A DNA stretch of 64,000 nt from Scybalenecus merdavium (GTDB taxonomy: Bacteria; Bacillota; Clostridia; Oscillospirales; Acutalibacteraceae), in assembly GCA_018714405.1 (NCBI GenBank), contig DVNM01000020.1:36668-100667 (forward strand). The letters run 5' to 3'. Each line of letters starts with the position of its first letter. Position 1 is the stretch's first letter. The position numbers were made by a program, and so were the translations under genes. The notes beneath the pieces are model-generated. The model searched no databases. It was not told where the DNA came from and saw only the letters and a program-made list of their open reading frames with translations. Of the stretch, positions 16,221 to 24,710 are shown in pieces.

Positions 16221-17192
16221 ATGTGCACCTGCATCACCTTTAAAAACAACGGCTTTTACTTTGGGCGCAACCTGGATCTGGAACGCTCGTTCGGCGAACA
16301 GGCGGTGATCCTGCCGCGCCGCTGCCCGATCCGGCTGCAAAACCAGACGCTGCGCGAACACCCGGCCGTGATCGGCACAGCGCATGTGGCCGACGGCACG
16401 CCGCTTTTTGCCGAGGCAATGAACGAGCACGGCCTTTGCGCTGCCGGGCTCTACTTTCCGCAAAACGCCGTTTACCGCCCGCCGAAGCGCGGCAAAACGA
16501 ACGTGGCGGCCTTTGAGCTGATCGCCTGGGTGCTTTGCCGGTTTGAAACGGCGGCCGAGGCGCAGACCGCGCTGCAGAACGTAAACATCACCGACCGGCC
16601 GTTTCGCCCCGATATGCCAGCGACGGCGCTGCACTGGATGATCGCCGACAGCGAACGCTGCCTGACGGTGGAACAGACCGAAGACGGGCTGCATGTGTAC
16701 GAAAACAAATTCGGCGTGCTGACGAACAACCCGCCCTTTCCGTTTCAGTGCGAAAACATGCGCACCCACATGGCGTTGAGCCCCTACGCGCCCGAAAACC
16801 GCTTTGCGCCGGCGCTCTCCCTTACGCCCTACGGCCAGGGCATGGGTGCGGTCGGCCTGCCGGGCGATGCATCGCCGCCCAGCCGCTTTGTGCGCGCAGC
16901 CTTTTTAAAGCACAACAGCGTCTGCGCCAAGGACGAAGCCGCCAACGTGACGCAGGTGTTCCACATTTTAGACAGTGTTTCGATGTGCAAGGGCAGCGTG
17001 ATCACACCGCAGGGCGGCCTGGACCACACCGTGTACGCCAGCTGCATCAGCACAAGCACGAATACGTTTTACTACAAAACGTATGACAACAGCCAGATCA
17101 CGGCCATCCGGCTGAAAGAGGCGACCAAAAACGGCAAAACGCTTTTGACCTTTTCGTTTGAAACGAAGCAGCAGATCCGTTTTGAAAACTAA
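16221..17192 (+). CDS. Choloylglycine hydrolase family amidase (bile salt hydrolase / penicillin V acylase-like)
   Basis: 323-residue N-terminal-nucleophile hydrolase that cleaves a linear amide bond. After Met removal, Cys2 (MCTCITF) would be the nucleophile. Other expected active-site residues are seen: Arg16 and Asp19 in FGRNLDLE, Asn in LTNNPPFPFQ (near residue 172), and Arg in PSRFVRAAF (near 225). The residue that separates subfamilies lies in AAGLYFPQNA, where Tyr78 stands. Bile salt hydrolases usually have Asn there and penicillin V acylase has Tyr, so bile-salt activity is not certain. AAAGGAG precedes the ATG. No signal peptide is seen, so it is cytoplasmic. Length matches the family. 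Confidence 0.88.
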   Translation: MCTCITFKNNGFYFGRNLDLERSFGEQAVILPRRCPIRLQNQTLREHPAVIGTAHVADGTPLFAEAMNEHGLCAAGLYFPQNAVYRPPKRGKTNVAAFELIAWVLCRFETAAEAQTALQNVNITDRPFRPDMPATALHWMIADSERCLTVEQTEDGLHVYENKFGVLTNNPPFPFQCENMRTHMALSPYAPENRFAPALSLTPYGQGMGAVGLPGDASPPSRFVRAAFLKHNSVCAKDEAANVTQVFHILDSVSMCKGSVITPQGGLDHTVYASCISTSTNTFYYKTYDNSQITAIRLKEATKNGKTLLTFSFETKQQIRFEN

Positions 17193-17313
17193 AAACCATA
17201 AACCATTTTTGTCCCACGCCGCAGGATATACTAAAGGTGCAGAAGATTTCTGCACCGCAGCTGCGGCCCGGTTTCCTTTGGCCTGCTCTTTCCGTTTTGG
17301 CCGTACATGCGGC

Positions 17314-17345
17314 AAAGCCCCCTCTTTGGAGGGGGCTTTGGTTTT
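17314..17345. terminator. Bidirectional terminator
   Basis: The AAAGCCCCCTC / GAGGGGGCTTT stem (17314-17324, 17329-17339) sits between the converging hydrolase and ABC permease genes, with T/A-rich flanks. Confidence 0.85.
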
Positions 17346-17358
17346 AAAAAGCGATTTC

Positions 17359-18030
17359 TTACAGCTCTTTGCCTGCAAAAAGCTTCAGCGACAAACCGAC
17401 GGCTGCGGCGTACAGCACGGCGGCTGCCGCAAGCAGCAGCACGCTCAAAACCGACAGGGACGGCAGGGCGGCGACCCACCCAGGCAGCTGCGCATCGGAG
17501 CTCGAAGCTCCGCTGCCGGCAATGGCAGAAAACACACCGGTGCCCACAGCGATCACAACGACGACCGCGATGGAGATCAGCCGGCCGCGCGCTGAGCCGA
17601 ATTTGAACGTGACCGGGAACTGAAACAGCATCATCACGGCATTCGCGGCCACCATCATGGCAAGCATAAAGAACACCGTCTCAAAATCGCTTTGCAAGGA
17701 AATGTGACTGGTAAGATCGCGCACCAGGCGCAGCACCAGAAACACGGCGGCTGCGCCGCCCTGCAAGATCCACGCACTGCAGAATTTACCAAGCACATAC
17801 TGCCGCCGTGAGGCAAAACCGGCGACGGCATAGCGCGGCCAGCCGGCGCGCTCGTCCAGATCCATAACGCTCAGCATGACCGCTGAAGCAAAATAAGAGA
17901 AAAAAACGACAAAAAAGATGTTATTGACGCCGCCGAACGCTGCGATCCCGGCAAAGACAGCCGTTATCAGGATGTAGATGCCGGCCACACGGCGCATCAG
18001 CAAAAAATCGGAAACGATCAGGCCTTTCAT
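17359..18030 (-). CDS. ABC-2 type transporter permease
   Basis: 223-residue polytopic membrane protein with about six hydrophobic segments (near residues 15-33, 37-55, 88-105, 117-137, 150-170 and 193-213). It resembles the ABC2_membrane_5 type permeases found beside YtrA-regulated ATPases. The VMDLDERAGWPRYAVAGFASRRQYVLGKF loop after helix two is characteristic of that group. Its start overlaps the ATPase stop by 4 bp, so GntR, ATPase and permease form one operon. The exported substrate is unknown; related systems respond to cell-wall-active agents. Confidence 0.82.
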   Translation of the reverse strand: MKGLIVSDFLLMRRVAGIYILITAVFAGIAAFGGVNNIFFVVFFSYFASAVMLSVMDLDERAGWPRYAVAGFASRRQYVLGKFCSAWILQGGAAAVFLVLRLVRDLTSHISLQSDFETVFFMLAMMVAANAVMMLFQFPVTFKFGSARGRLISIAVVVVIAVGTGVFSAIAGSGASSSDAQLPGWVAALPSLSVLSVLLLAAAAVLYAAAVGLSLKLFAGKEL

Positions 18031-18860
18031 TTTTCTGCCCCCTTTGCCATAAACAAAATGATATCCTCAAGCGTGGCAGGCTCTGCCGCAATGCCCGGAT
18101 TGACCTTGGCGCGCTCCACCAGCGCGTCGGTAAAATAGCGGTTCTCCTTTTTGCCGCAGACGGCGGCCGGGTCGATCGCCTCAAAATCGCCGGGTGTCAG
18201 GTGCACAACGGCGTATTTGTCTTTCAGCGCATCCTTTTCCGCACAGAAAAGCAGCTTCCCATGGTGCAGAAAAGCGATGTAGTCGCAGATTTTTTCCAGG
18301 TCGCTGACGATGTGGGACGAAATCAAGATGGAATTTTGCGCATTGCGCGTGAATTCGTTGAACACATCGAGTATCTCGTCGCGCACGATCGGGTCCAGGC
18401 CCGAAGTTGGTTCATCCAGCACCAGCAGCTGCGGGTCGTGGCTGAGCGCGCAGGCGATCATCGTTTTCATCTTCATGCCGCGGGAAAAATCGGTAAACTT
18501 TTTGTCGCGCGGCAGGCCAAAGCGGCGGATGTGATCGCCGAACACCCTGCCGTTCCACGCCGGGTGCACGGCGCGCATCACTTTTTCTATATCGTCCACA
18601 GTCATATAGCCGCTGAACGCCGGCTCGTCAAACACGATGCCGAGCTTGTCGCGCAGCGCGCCCGCCGGCTGGCCAAGCACCGAAATGCGGCCGCCGTCCG
18701 GCCGGGCCAGCCCCAAAAGCAGGCGGATCAGCGTGCTTTTGCCGGCGCCGTTTTCACCGACCAGGCCAAGGATGCACCCCTTGGGCAGCGAAAGACTGAC
18801 ATCGGCCAGCGAAAAGCCGGGGTAATTTTTCGTTACGTTTTGCATCTCCAATGCGTTCAC
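18027..18860 (-). CDS. ABC transporter ATP-binding protein
   Basis: 277-residue ATPase that powers the adjacent permease. It has Walker A GENGAGKST (near residues 35-43), the D-loop-containing Walker B LLVLDEPTSGLDP and H-loop ILISSHIVSDLEKI. The signature region is atypical, FSRGMKMKTMIACAL in place of LSGGQ, which is common in this YtrB/EcsA-like branch. The C-terminal 70 residues form the extra domain often seen in such ATPases. It overlaps both the upstream GntR gene and the downstream permease by 4 bp. Confidence 0.92.
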   Translation of the reverse strand: MNALEMQNVTKNYPGFSLADVSLSLPKGCILGLVGENGAGKSTLIRLLLGLARPDGGRISVLGQPAGALRDKLGIVFDEPAFSGYMTVDDIEKVMRAVHPAWNGRVFGDHIRRFGLPRDKKFTDFSRGMKMKTMIACALSHDPQLLVLDEPTSGLDPIVRDEILDVFNEFTRNAQNSILISSHIVSDLEKICDYIAFLHHGKLLFCAEKDALKDKYAVVHLTPGDFEAIDPAAVCGKKENRYFTDALVERAKVNPGIAAEPATLEDIILFMAKGAEK

Positions 18861-19234
18861 TGTATTTCCTCCTCCAGACGCAACATTTCCGTCAGTTCCT
18901 CAGGCGTAAGACCGCACTGGCGCCCCAGCGCCGCGGCCTCGGCCAGCAGGTTCTCGATTTTCTTTAAGTTTTCCTCCCGGATCAGCTGTGTATTCTGCGG
19001 CGACACGAAAAAGCCCTTGGCCGGGATGGAGTAGATAAAGCCCTCTTTCTCCAGCTCGTCGTACGCGCGCTTGGTGGTGATGACGCTGATGCGCAGGTCT
19101 TTGGCCAGATTGCGGATAGACGGCAGGGCCTGGTCCGGCAAAAGCGATCCCCGAATGATCTGCGCCTTGCTCTGGCGCACGATCTGCTCATAGATCGGGC
19201 ATTCACCCGAATTGCGGATGACGATTTCGATCAT
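18857..19234 (-). CDS. GntR family regulator, YtrA subfamily
   Basis: 125-residue DNA-binding repressor. An N-terminal winged helix is present, with the GntR phrases PIYEQIVRQSKAQIIRG, LPSIRNLAKDLRISVITTKRAYDELEKEGFIYSIPAKGFFV. Only a short helical C-terminal part (about 45 residues) follows, which is the YtrA type that lacks a large effector domain. The ATG at 19234 has GGGAGG just upstream; a much longer open frame upstream is out of line with the family. It heads the ABC operon and very likely represses it through the palindrome overlapping its -10 box. Confidence 0.92.
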   Translation of the reverse strand: MIEIVIRNSGECPIYEQIVRQSKAQIIRGSLLPDQALPSIRNLAKDLRISVITTKRAYDELEKEGFIYSIPAKGFFVSPQNTQLIREENLKKIENLLAEAAALGRQCGLTPEELTEMLRLEEEIQ

Positions 19235-19252
19235 GTTCCGCCTCCCTTGTTT

Positions 19253-19294
19253 ACTGTACATGTACAGTATATACAGTATGTGCAGTCTTGTCAA
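19253..19294 (-). promoter_or_regulatory. Promoter with overlapping GntR/YtrA operator
   Basis: On the minus strand TTGACA (19289-19294), 17 bp and TATACT (19266-19271) form a near-consensus promoter. A perfect 16-bp palindrome ACTGTACATGTACAGT (19253-19268) overlaps the -10 box, so a bound repressor would block polymerase. Autoregulation by the YtrA-type protein is inferred. Confidence 0.8.
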
Positions 19295-19317
19295 GTACTT
19301 TTTGGAAAAAATTTTAG

Positions 19318-19352
19318 CACAAAAAAAGAGCAGGCCGAAACCTGCTCTTTTC
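19318..19352 (-). terminator. Terminator of yccF
   Basis: AAAGAGCAGG / CCTGCTCTTT stem (19325-19334, 19341-19350), followed on the minus strand by seven T residues. Confidence 0.88.
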
Positions 19353-19370
19353 GCAAAACATTCTTTTACA

Positions 19371-19739
19371 TTAATCTGCGCGCACGATCTCTTTGCCGAA
19401 AGGCGCAAAGCTGAGCGCGGCCAGCTTAAAGTACTGCTTGCCAAACGGAATGCCGATGATCGTGATGCAAAGCACCAGCCCGACCAGCGCATTTGTAATG
19501 GCCATAGGCAGCCCGGTAAAAATGACCCAGAAGATATTGGCGACCAGGCTGATGGCTCCGCCGCCGTCCACCACATCTTTTTTAAACGGGAAAATGGTTA
19601 AAGAAGCCAGCTTGAAGCACTGCTTGCCGAGCGGAATGCCGACAATGGTGATGCACCAAAGCACCCCCAGAAAAAACCAGCAGACAGCCGTTTCAAAGCC
19701 ACCGAAAATAAACCATAAAATATTGCCGAGTGTTTTCAT
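19371..19739 (-). CDS. YccF domain-containing inner membrane protein
   Basis: 122-residue membrane protein made of two tandem YccF repeats. Each has a hydrophobic hairpin and the signature CITIVGIPLGKQCFKLASLTIFPF (first) or CITIIGIPFGKQYFKLAALSFAPF (second). Usual length for the family. The start is behind GAGGAG. No biochemical function is established for YccF proteins. It lies alone between the GntR operon and the metallophosphatase remnant, in the same direction, with its own terminator. Confidence 0.9.
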   Translation of the reverse strand: MKTLGNILWFIFGGFETAVCWFFLGVLWCITIVGIPLGKQCFKLASLTIFPFKKDVVDGGGAISLVANIFWVIFTGLPMAITNALVGLVLCITIIGIPFGKQYFKLAALSFAPFGKEIVRAD

Positions 19740-19787
19740 AAAGCATTCTCCTCTATCATAGAAGCATAGAAGCCGGTTTATAACATC

Positions 19788-21221
19788 TTATGCAAGGACA
19801 GAAACATTGCCGCCCGAAACAGACAGCTGCGCCGTGACCGGCGCGCTTTCATGCCCCCAGGTGTCGGCCGCCGTGACCGAAAGCGTGTAGGTGCCGTCCG
19901 GCAGACTGGCCGTATAGTCGCCGAGGCGCAGTGTGGTGCGCGGCTGCATGGCGTCCAGCCCCAGGTAAAAATCAGAAACCCAGCTGAGCGCATCCAGATA
20001 GACCGGGTTGCCGTCTGCATCCTCGCCGTTTTGAAAACGCACCGGCTGGCCCGAAGCATCTGCCGCTGTAAGCGTGTAGCTGTACACATAGTTGTCGTGC
20101 TGCGCGGAATTAAAGCTGACAGCCAGTTCCTGCCCGCCGTCGCCGTAGGGCAGAAATTCGGCCGAAAACTGTGCATCCTGCGCAAAGACCGGCGCACCCC
20201 ACCGGCCGGCGCGGTCGGCCGAGTACAGGTTCAGGTTCTGCGCAATGGGCTGCGGGATGCGCCACGGCTCGCCCTGCTGCTCGCCGGTCAGAATACTGTA
20301 GCGCGTAAAGGTCGCGCGTCATCCGTGATCTCGAGGATCATGCACATGGGGTTTTGCTCAATCGAAGCATCGTCTGTGCCGGAGCAGAGCATGCCTTTTT
20401 CAAAACAGACATAAGAAACACACTGCGTGTTGACCGCCGTGTATTTGCCCTGCCAGATGGAGCGATCCTCCAGCAGCGGTGCGTGCGTGTGGCCGGAAAT
20501 GGAAACGACCTGCGGATACTGCGCAAACAGCTCACTGAGCGCGCTGTAATCCTCTTCATCGCTCATGTAGACCGTGTCGTTCGGCGGCGCATGGGTAATG
20601 ACGAATACCGGCTTGTCGGGATCGTCCTGAATCGCAAGCTCGATCTGCTCGCGCGCCCAGCCGATCTTGTCGGTATAAGCCGAGGAATCCATGTTGCCGT
20701 TTACCGGACTGAAACCGATAAAATGGTAACCGTTAACGACCTTATGCGTCCACGGCGAGGTTTCGCCGGTCGCCTTCAAAAAGCGTCTTTGCATTTTGGA
20801 CTTGAACGGGATCTCCCAGCAGTCTACAAAATACGGCAGCCAGTAATCGTGATTGCCTAGAATCGAAAGAGAAACAGGCCGCTGCTCTGCCGGGTACACC
20901 TCATTTAAAATCGCGGCGTAATTGTCCACTGCCTTTTGCGTGCCCGTGTCTGTATAATCGCCGGCATTGATCATCATATTGACATCCTGCGACTTAAAAA
21001 ACTCCAGCGTCTTACGATAGGCGTTGTCATACACGTCTGACCCGCCCTTTGGCTGAAGCTGCATGTCGCTGACGATGCCGATTTTAAGCGTGCCTTCCAC
21101 TGTATGCGTCTCCACCTCATCGGCCGGCTGCACCGAACAGCCGGTAAGCAGGGCCGGCACCGCCACGGCAAACGCCAGCAAGAGCGCCGACCCCCTTTTT
21201 TATAATTTGTTTTAAATTCAT
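19788..21221 (-). pseudogene. Secreted metallophosphatase lipoprotein, two frameshifts
   Basis: The reading frame of a calcineurin-like phosphoesterase is broken twice. From ATG 21221 (behind GAGAGGGG) the protein would begin MNLKQIIKKG and then run in frame into a lipoprotein signal ALLLAFAVAVPALLTGC, but one extra base in the A6G5 tract near 21191-21206 breaks it. The phosphoesterase domain is complete in the middle frame (SDMQLQ, NAGDYTD, GNHDYW, THAPPND, SGHTHAP). Near 20310-20318, in a GCGCG run, one missing base throws it into a stop; the next frame then continues in homologous sense (FTRYSILTGEQQGEPW, later NYVYSYTLTAADASG) to 19788 as a C-terminal beta-sandwich. The first metal motif has SDMQ instead of the usual D-x-H. 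Either a decaying gene, a phase-variable gene, or base-call errors. Confidence 0.75.
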
Positions 21222-21276
21222 TTTGCGTCCCCTCTCATTTTGCCGCAAAATGGTCACAGTTTATTAAACAAGGAAA

Positions 21277-22710
21277 TCAAACGTTGATCTCCACATCAAT
21301 GCCCAAAAGGTCTTTGTTTTCGTCCAGAATGGGCTGCACCACATCGTGCAGGAATTCCGCGACCTGCTCGGGCGCGCGGCCCACAAAGTTTTCAGGCTGC
21401 ATGGAGGCCAAAATTTCCTCCTTCGTCATCTGGAACGCGGGGTCAGCCGCAATACGGTCCACCAGGTCGTTCTGGCCGCCCTCGGCCTTAACGACTTTGG
21501 CCGCCGCCATGGAATGCTGGCGGATACGCTCGTGCAGCGCCTGGCGGTCGCCGCCTTTTTTGACCGCGTCCATCAGGATGTTTTCCGTGGCCATGAACGG
21601 CAGTTCGGAAAGCAGGCGCGAACGGATGACTTTGGGGTAAACGACCAGACCGCTCGACACGTTGATGAGCAGATCCAGAATGCCGTCAATGGCCAAAAAT
21701 GCCTCGGCCACCGAAATGCGCTTGTTGGCGCTGTCGTCCAGCGTGCGTTCAAACCACTGGGCCGATGCCGTCCAGGCCGGGTTGAGCGCATCCACCATAA
21801 CGTAGCGCGCAAGCGAGGCAATGCGTTCGCTGCGCATCGGGTTGCGCTTATAGGCCATGGCGGAGGAGCCGATCTGGTTCTTTTCAAACGGTTCCTCGAC
21901 CTCTTTCAGGTTCTGCAGCAGGCGCAGGTCGTTCGAGAACTTGCAGGCGCTCTGCGCGATCAGGGCAAGCGTGTTCACGACGATGGTGTCCAGCTTGCGG
22001 GCGTATGTTTGGCCGCTGACCGGGAAGCACTTGGAAAAGCCCATCTTTTCCGCGATCTTTTTGTCAAGCTGACGGCACTTTTCGTGGTCGCCGTCAAACA
22101 GCTCCAAAAACGAGGCCTGCGTGCCGGTGGTGCCCTTGGAGCCCAAAAGCATCAGGCTGTCGATCGTGTGGCAGAGCTCTTCATAGTCCATGGTCAGGTC
22201 CATCAGCCACAGCGAGGCGCGCTTGCCCACGGTGGTGGGCTGCGCCGGCTGAAAATGCGTAAAGCCCAGACAGGGCATGTCCTTATAGTCCCCGGCGAAC
22301 TTCGCAATGGAGGCGATGGCGTTCACCAGCTTTTTCTTGACGATCTGCAGCCCCGCGCGCATCGTGATCACGTCGGTATTGTCGCCGACGTAGCAGGACG
22401 TGGCGCCCAGGTGAATGATGGGCTCTGCCTTGGGGCACTGCACGCCGAACGCGTACACATGGCTCATCACGTCGTGGCGCACCTCTTTTTCACGGGCGCG
22501 GGCCACGTCGTAATTGATGTCGTCGGCGTGGGCCTTCATCTCGTCGATCTGTTCCTGCGTAATGTCGAGGCCAAGCTCCTTTTCCGCCTCGGCCAGGGCG
22601 ATCCACAGCCGTCTCCACGTCTTAAACTTAAAGTCCGGTGAAAAGACATATTGCATCTCGGCGCTGGCGTAGCGTGCGGAAAACGGCGAAGTATATGTAT
22701 CGTTTGCCAT
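21277..22710 (-). CDS. purB: Adenylosuccinate lyase
   Basis: 477-residue enzyme of the fumarase/aspartase superfamily. It cleaves SAICAR to AICAR and adenylosuccinate to AMP, releasing fumarate. The superfamily signature GSSAMAYKRNPMRSERI (near residues 283-299) is intact, as are IIHLGATSCYVGDNTD and LGFTHFQPAQPTTVGKR. Length fits the longer PurB type common in Clostridia. Its start overlaps the purC stop by one base (TGATG), so the two are coupled. Confidence 0.97.
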   Translation of the reverse strand: MANDTYTSPFSARYASAEMQYVFSPDFKFKTWRRLWIALAEAEKELGLDITQEQIDEMKAHADDINYDVARAREKEVRHDVMSHVYAFGVQCPKAEPIIHLGATSCYVGDNTDVITMRAGLQIVKKKLVNAIASIAKFAGDYKDMPCLGFTHFQPAQPTTVGKRASLWLMDLTMDYEELCHTIDSLMLLGSKGTTGTQASFLELFDGDHEKCRQLDKKIAEKMGFSKCFPVSGQTYARKLDTIVVNTLALIAQSACKFSNDLRLLQNLKEVEEPFEKNQIGSSAMAYKRNPMRSERIASLARYVMVDALNPAWTASAQWFERTLDDSANKRISVAEAFLAIDGILDLLINVSSGLVVYPKVIRSRLLSELPFMATENILMDAVKKGGDRQALHERIRQHSMAAAKVVKAEGGQNDLVDRIAADPAFQMTKEEILASMQPENFVGRAPEQVAEFLHDVVQPILDENKDLLGIDVEINV

Positions 22711-23420
22711 CAGTTCAGTCCCACTCTCTTCATCATTTCGGCGTAGGCGTCTTCCACCTTGCCGAGGTCGCGGCGGAAACGGTCCTTGTCAAGCTTTTCA
22801 TGTGTTTTGATGTCCCAGAAACGGCAGGTGTCGGGGCTGATCTCGTCAGCCAGGACGATCTGGCCGTCGGCCGTTTTGCCGAATTCCAGCTTAAAGTCGA
22901 TCAGTTCCACGCCGATCGTCTTGAAGTATTCCACCAGCACATCGTTGACCTTGAAGGCCATTTCGGTGATGGTGTCGATGTCCTCTTTGGTGGCAAAGCC
23001 GCAGGAGATGGCGTGGTAGCTGTTGATCAGCGGATCGCCGAGATCGTCGTCTTTATAAGAGAATTCAAGCGACGGCTGGGTGAATTCCATGCCCTCTTCC
23101 AGGCCAAGGCGCTTGCAGATGGAACCGGCGGCCTTGTTGCGGATGATGACCTCCAGCGGCACGATGGTGACCTTTTTGACAAGCGTTTCCCGGTCGCTGA
23201 GTTCCTGCACAAAGTGCGTGGGCACGCCGTGCTTTTCGAGCAGCTGCATCAGGTAGTTGCTCATTTTGTTGTTGACAACGCCCTTGCCGGCGATGGTGCC
23301 CTTTTTCAGGCCGTTGAACGCCGTTGCATCGTCCTTGTAATCCACGATCACAAGGTTTTCGTCGTCGGTGGCAAACACCTTTTTGGCCTTGCCTTCATAA
23401 AGCTGTTCTTTCTTTTCCAT
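22710..23420 (-). CDS. purC: Phosphoribosylaminoimidazole-succinocarboxamide synthase
   Basis: 236-residue ATP-dependent ligase that joins CAIR and aspartate to give SAICAR, the substrate of the neighbouring PurB. The start EQLYEGKAKKVFATDDENLVIVDYKDDATAFNGLKKG and later PLEVIIRNKAAGSICKRLG, ELIDFKLEFGK and DEISPDTCRFWD are PurC hallmarks. The ATG at 23420 is chosen because AAGGAGGAG precedes it; an upstream in-frame extension is not conserved-looking. Consecutive pathway steps share one transcript with purB. Confidence 0.97.
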   Translation of the reverse strand: MEKKEQLYEGKAKKVFATDDENLVIVDYKDDATAFNGLKKGTIAGKGVVNNKMSNYLMQLLEKHGVPTHFVQELSDRETLVKKVTIVPLEVIIRNKAAGSICKRLGLEEGMEFTQPSLEFSYKDDDLGDPLINSYHAISCGFATKEDIDTITEMAFKVNDVLVEYFKTIGVELIDFKLEFGKTADGQIVLADEISPDTCRFWDIKTHEKLDKDRFRRDLGKVEDAYAEMMKRVGLN

Positions 23421-23487
23421 AAAAAACTCCTCCTTACAGGGTAATGACTTTATTTCTGCGCCTTCGGCGCCGGTTGACAAATAAAAT

Positions 23488-24705
23488 TTAAAAATGAAAC
23501 ACTTTCTGAATACGTTCGACAGCCTCTTTTGTTTTTTCGGCGTTGCCGAACGCGGTCAGGCGGAAATAGCCCTCGCCGGACGGACCGAAGCCGGAGCCCG
23601 GCGTGCCGACGACCTGCGCCTTTTCCAGAAGCGCGTCGAAGAAATCCCACGAAGTCATGCCGTCCGGCACTTTGAGCCAGACGTAGGGCGAGTTGACGCC
23701 GCCCCAGACCGAAAAGCCGGCCGCTTTCAAACCGTCGTAGATGACGCGGGCGTTTTTCTGGTAAAACGCGATCGTTTCGCGCACCTGCTTTTTGCCCGCC
23801 TCGCTGTAAACCGCCTCGGCCGCACGCTGGGTGATGTAAGAGACGCCGTTGAACTTGGTAGCCTGGCGGCGCGCCCACAGCGGGTTCAGCGAAACGCCGC
23901 CGAACACACAGGCCTTGGGCACCACGGTGTAGCCGCAGCGCACGCCGGTAAAGCCGGCCGTTTTGGAGAACGAGCGGAACTCGACGGCGCACTTTTCAGC
24001 GCCCGGGATCTCATAGATCGTGTGGGGCATGTCCGCCTCGGTAATAAACGCCTCGTACGCCGAATCGTAAAGGATCAGCGCATTGTGCTGCAGCGCATAG
24101 TCCACCCACTTTTGCAGCTGCGCCCTGGTCGCGCCCTCGCCGGTCGGGTTGTTCGGGAAACACAGGTAGATCATGTCCGGCACTTCGGTGGGCAGGTCGG
24201 GCATAAAGCCGTTTTCCTGCGTGCAGGGCATGTAGATGAAATGGCTGAAGCGGCCGTCCGGCATTTTGTCGCCGCTGCGGCCGGCCATGATATTTGTGTC
24301 CACATAAACGGGATAGATCGGGTCGCACACGGCCACGCGGTTGCCGGCGTCCAAAATATCGCCGATGTTGCCGCAGTCCGACTTGGCGCCGTCTGACACA
24401 AAGATCTCGTCCGTGCCGATCTGCACCCCGCGGGCGGCATAGTCGTTTTGCTGAATGGCCTTCAGCAGAAAATCGTAGCCGTACTCCGGCGGGTAGCCGC
24501 GAAACGTCTTTTCGTCGGCCATTTCATCGACCGCCTTGTGCATGGCTTCGATCACCGCCGGCGCGAGCGGGCGTGTAACGTCGCCGATGCCGAGCCGGAT
24601 CACATCTGCCTCGGGATGTGCCTGCTGGTAAGCCGCCACTTTTTTCGCGATCGAAGAAAACAGGTACGAGCTTTCCAGTTTTAAAAAGTTGTCATTGATT
24701 TTCAA
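23488..24705 (-). CDS. dapL: LL-diaminopimelate aminotransferase
   Basis: 405-residue PLP-dependent class I/II aminotransferase that makes LL-diaminopimelate directly from tetrahydrodipicolinate. This is the short lysine/peptidoglycan route used by many Clostridia and Archaea. DapL-type phrases are VIRLGIGDVTRPLAPAVI, FRGYPPEYGYDFLLKAI, FVSDGAKSDCGNI and the PLP-lysine region FRSFSKTAGFTGVRCGY. Length is diagnostic (about 400-410). It lies 5 bp after dapF, the next enzyme of the pathway, so the pair is one operon. Confidence 0.97.
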   Translation of the reverse strand: MKINDNFLKLESSYLFSSIAKKVAAYQQAHPEADVIRLGIGDVTRPLAPAVIEAMHKAVDEMADEKTFRGYPPEYGYDFLLKAIQQNDYAARGVQIGTDEIFVSDGAKSDCGNIGDILDAGNRVAVCDPIYPVYVDTNIMAGRSGDKMPDGRFSHFIYMPCTQENGFMPDLPTEVPDMIYLCFPNNPTGEGATRAQLQKWVDYALQHNALILYDSAYEAFITEADMPHTIYEIPGAEKCAVEFRSFSKTAGFTGVRCGYTVVPKACVFGGVSLNPLWARRQATKFNGVSYITQRAAEAVYSEAGKKQVRETIAFYQKNARVIYDGLKAAGFSVWGGVNSPYVWLKVPDGMTSWDFFDALLEKAQVVGTPGSGFGPSGEGYFRLTAFGNAEKTKEAVERIQKVFHF

Positions 24706-24710
24706 CTTCT

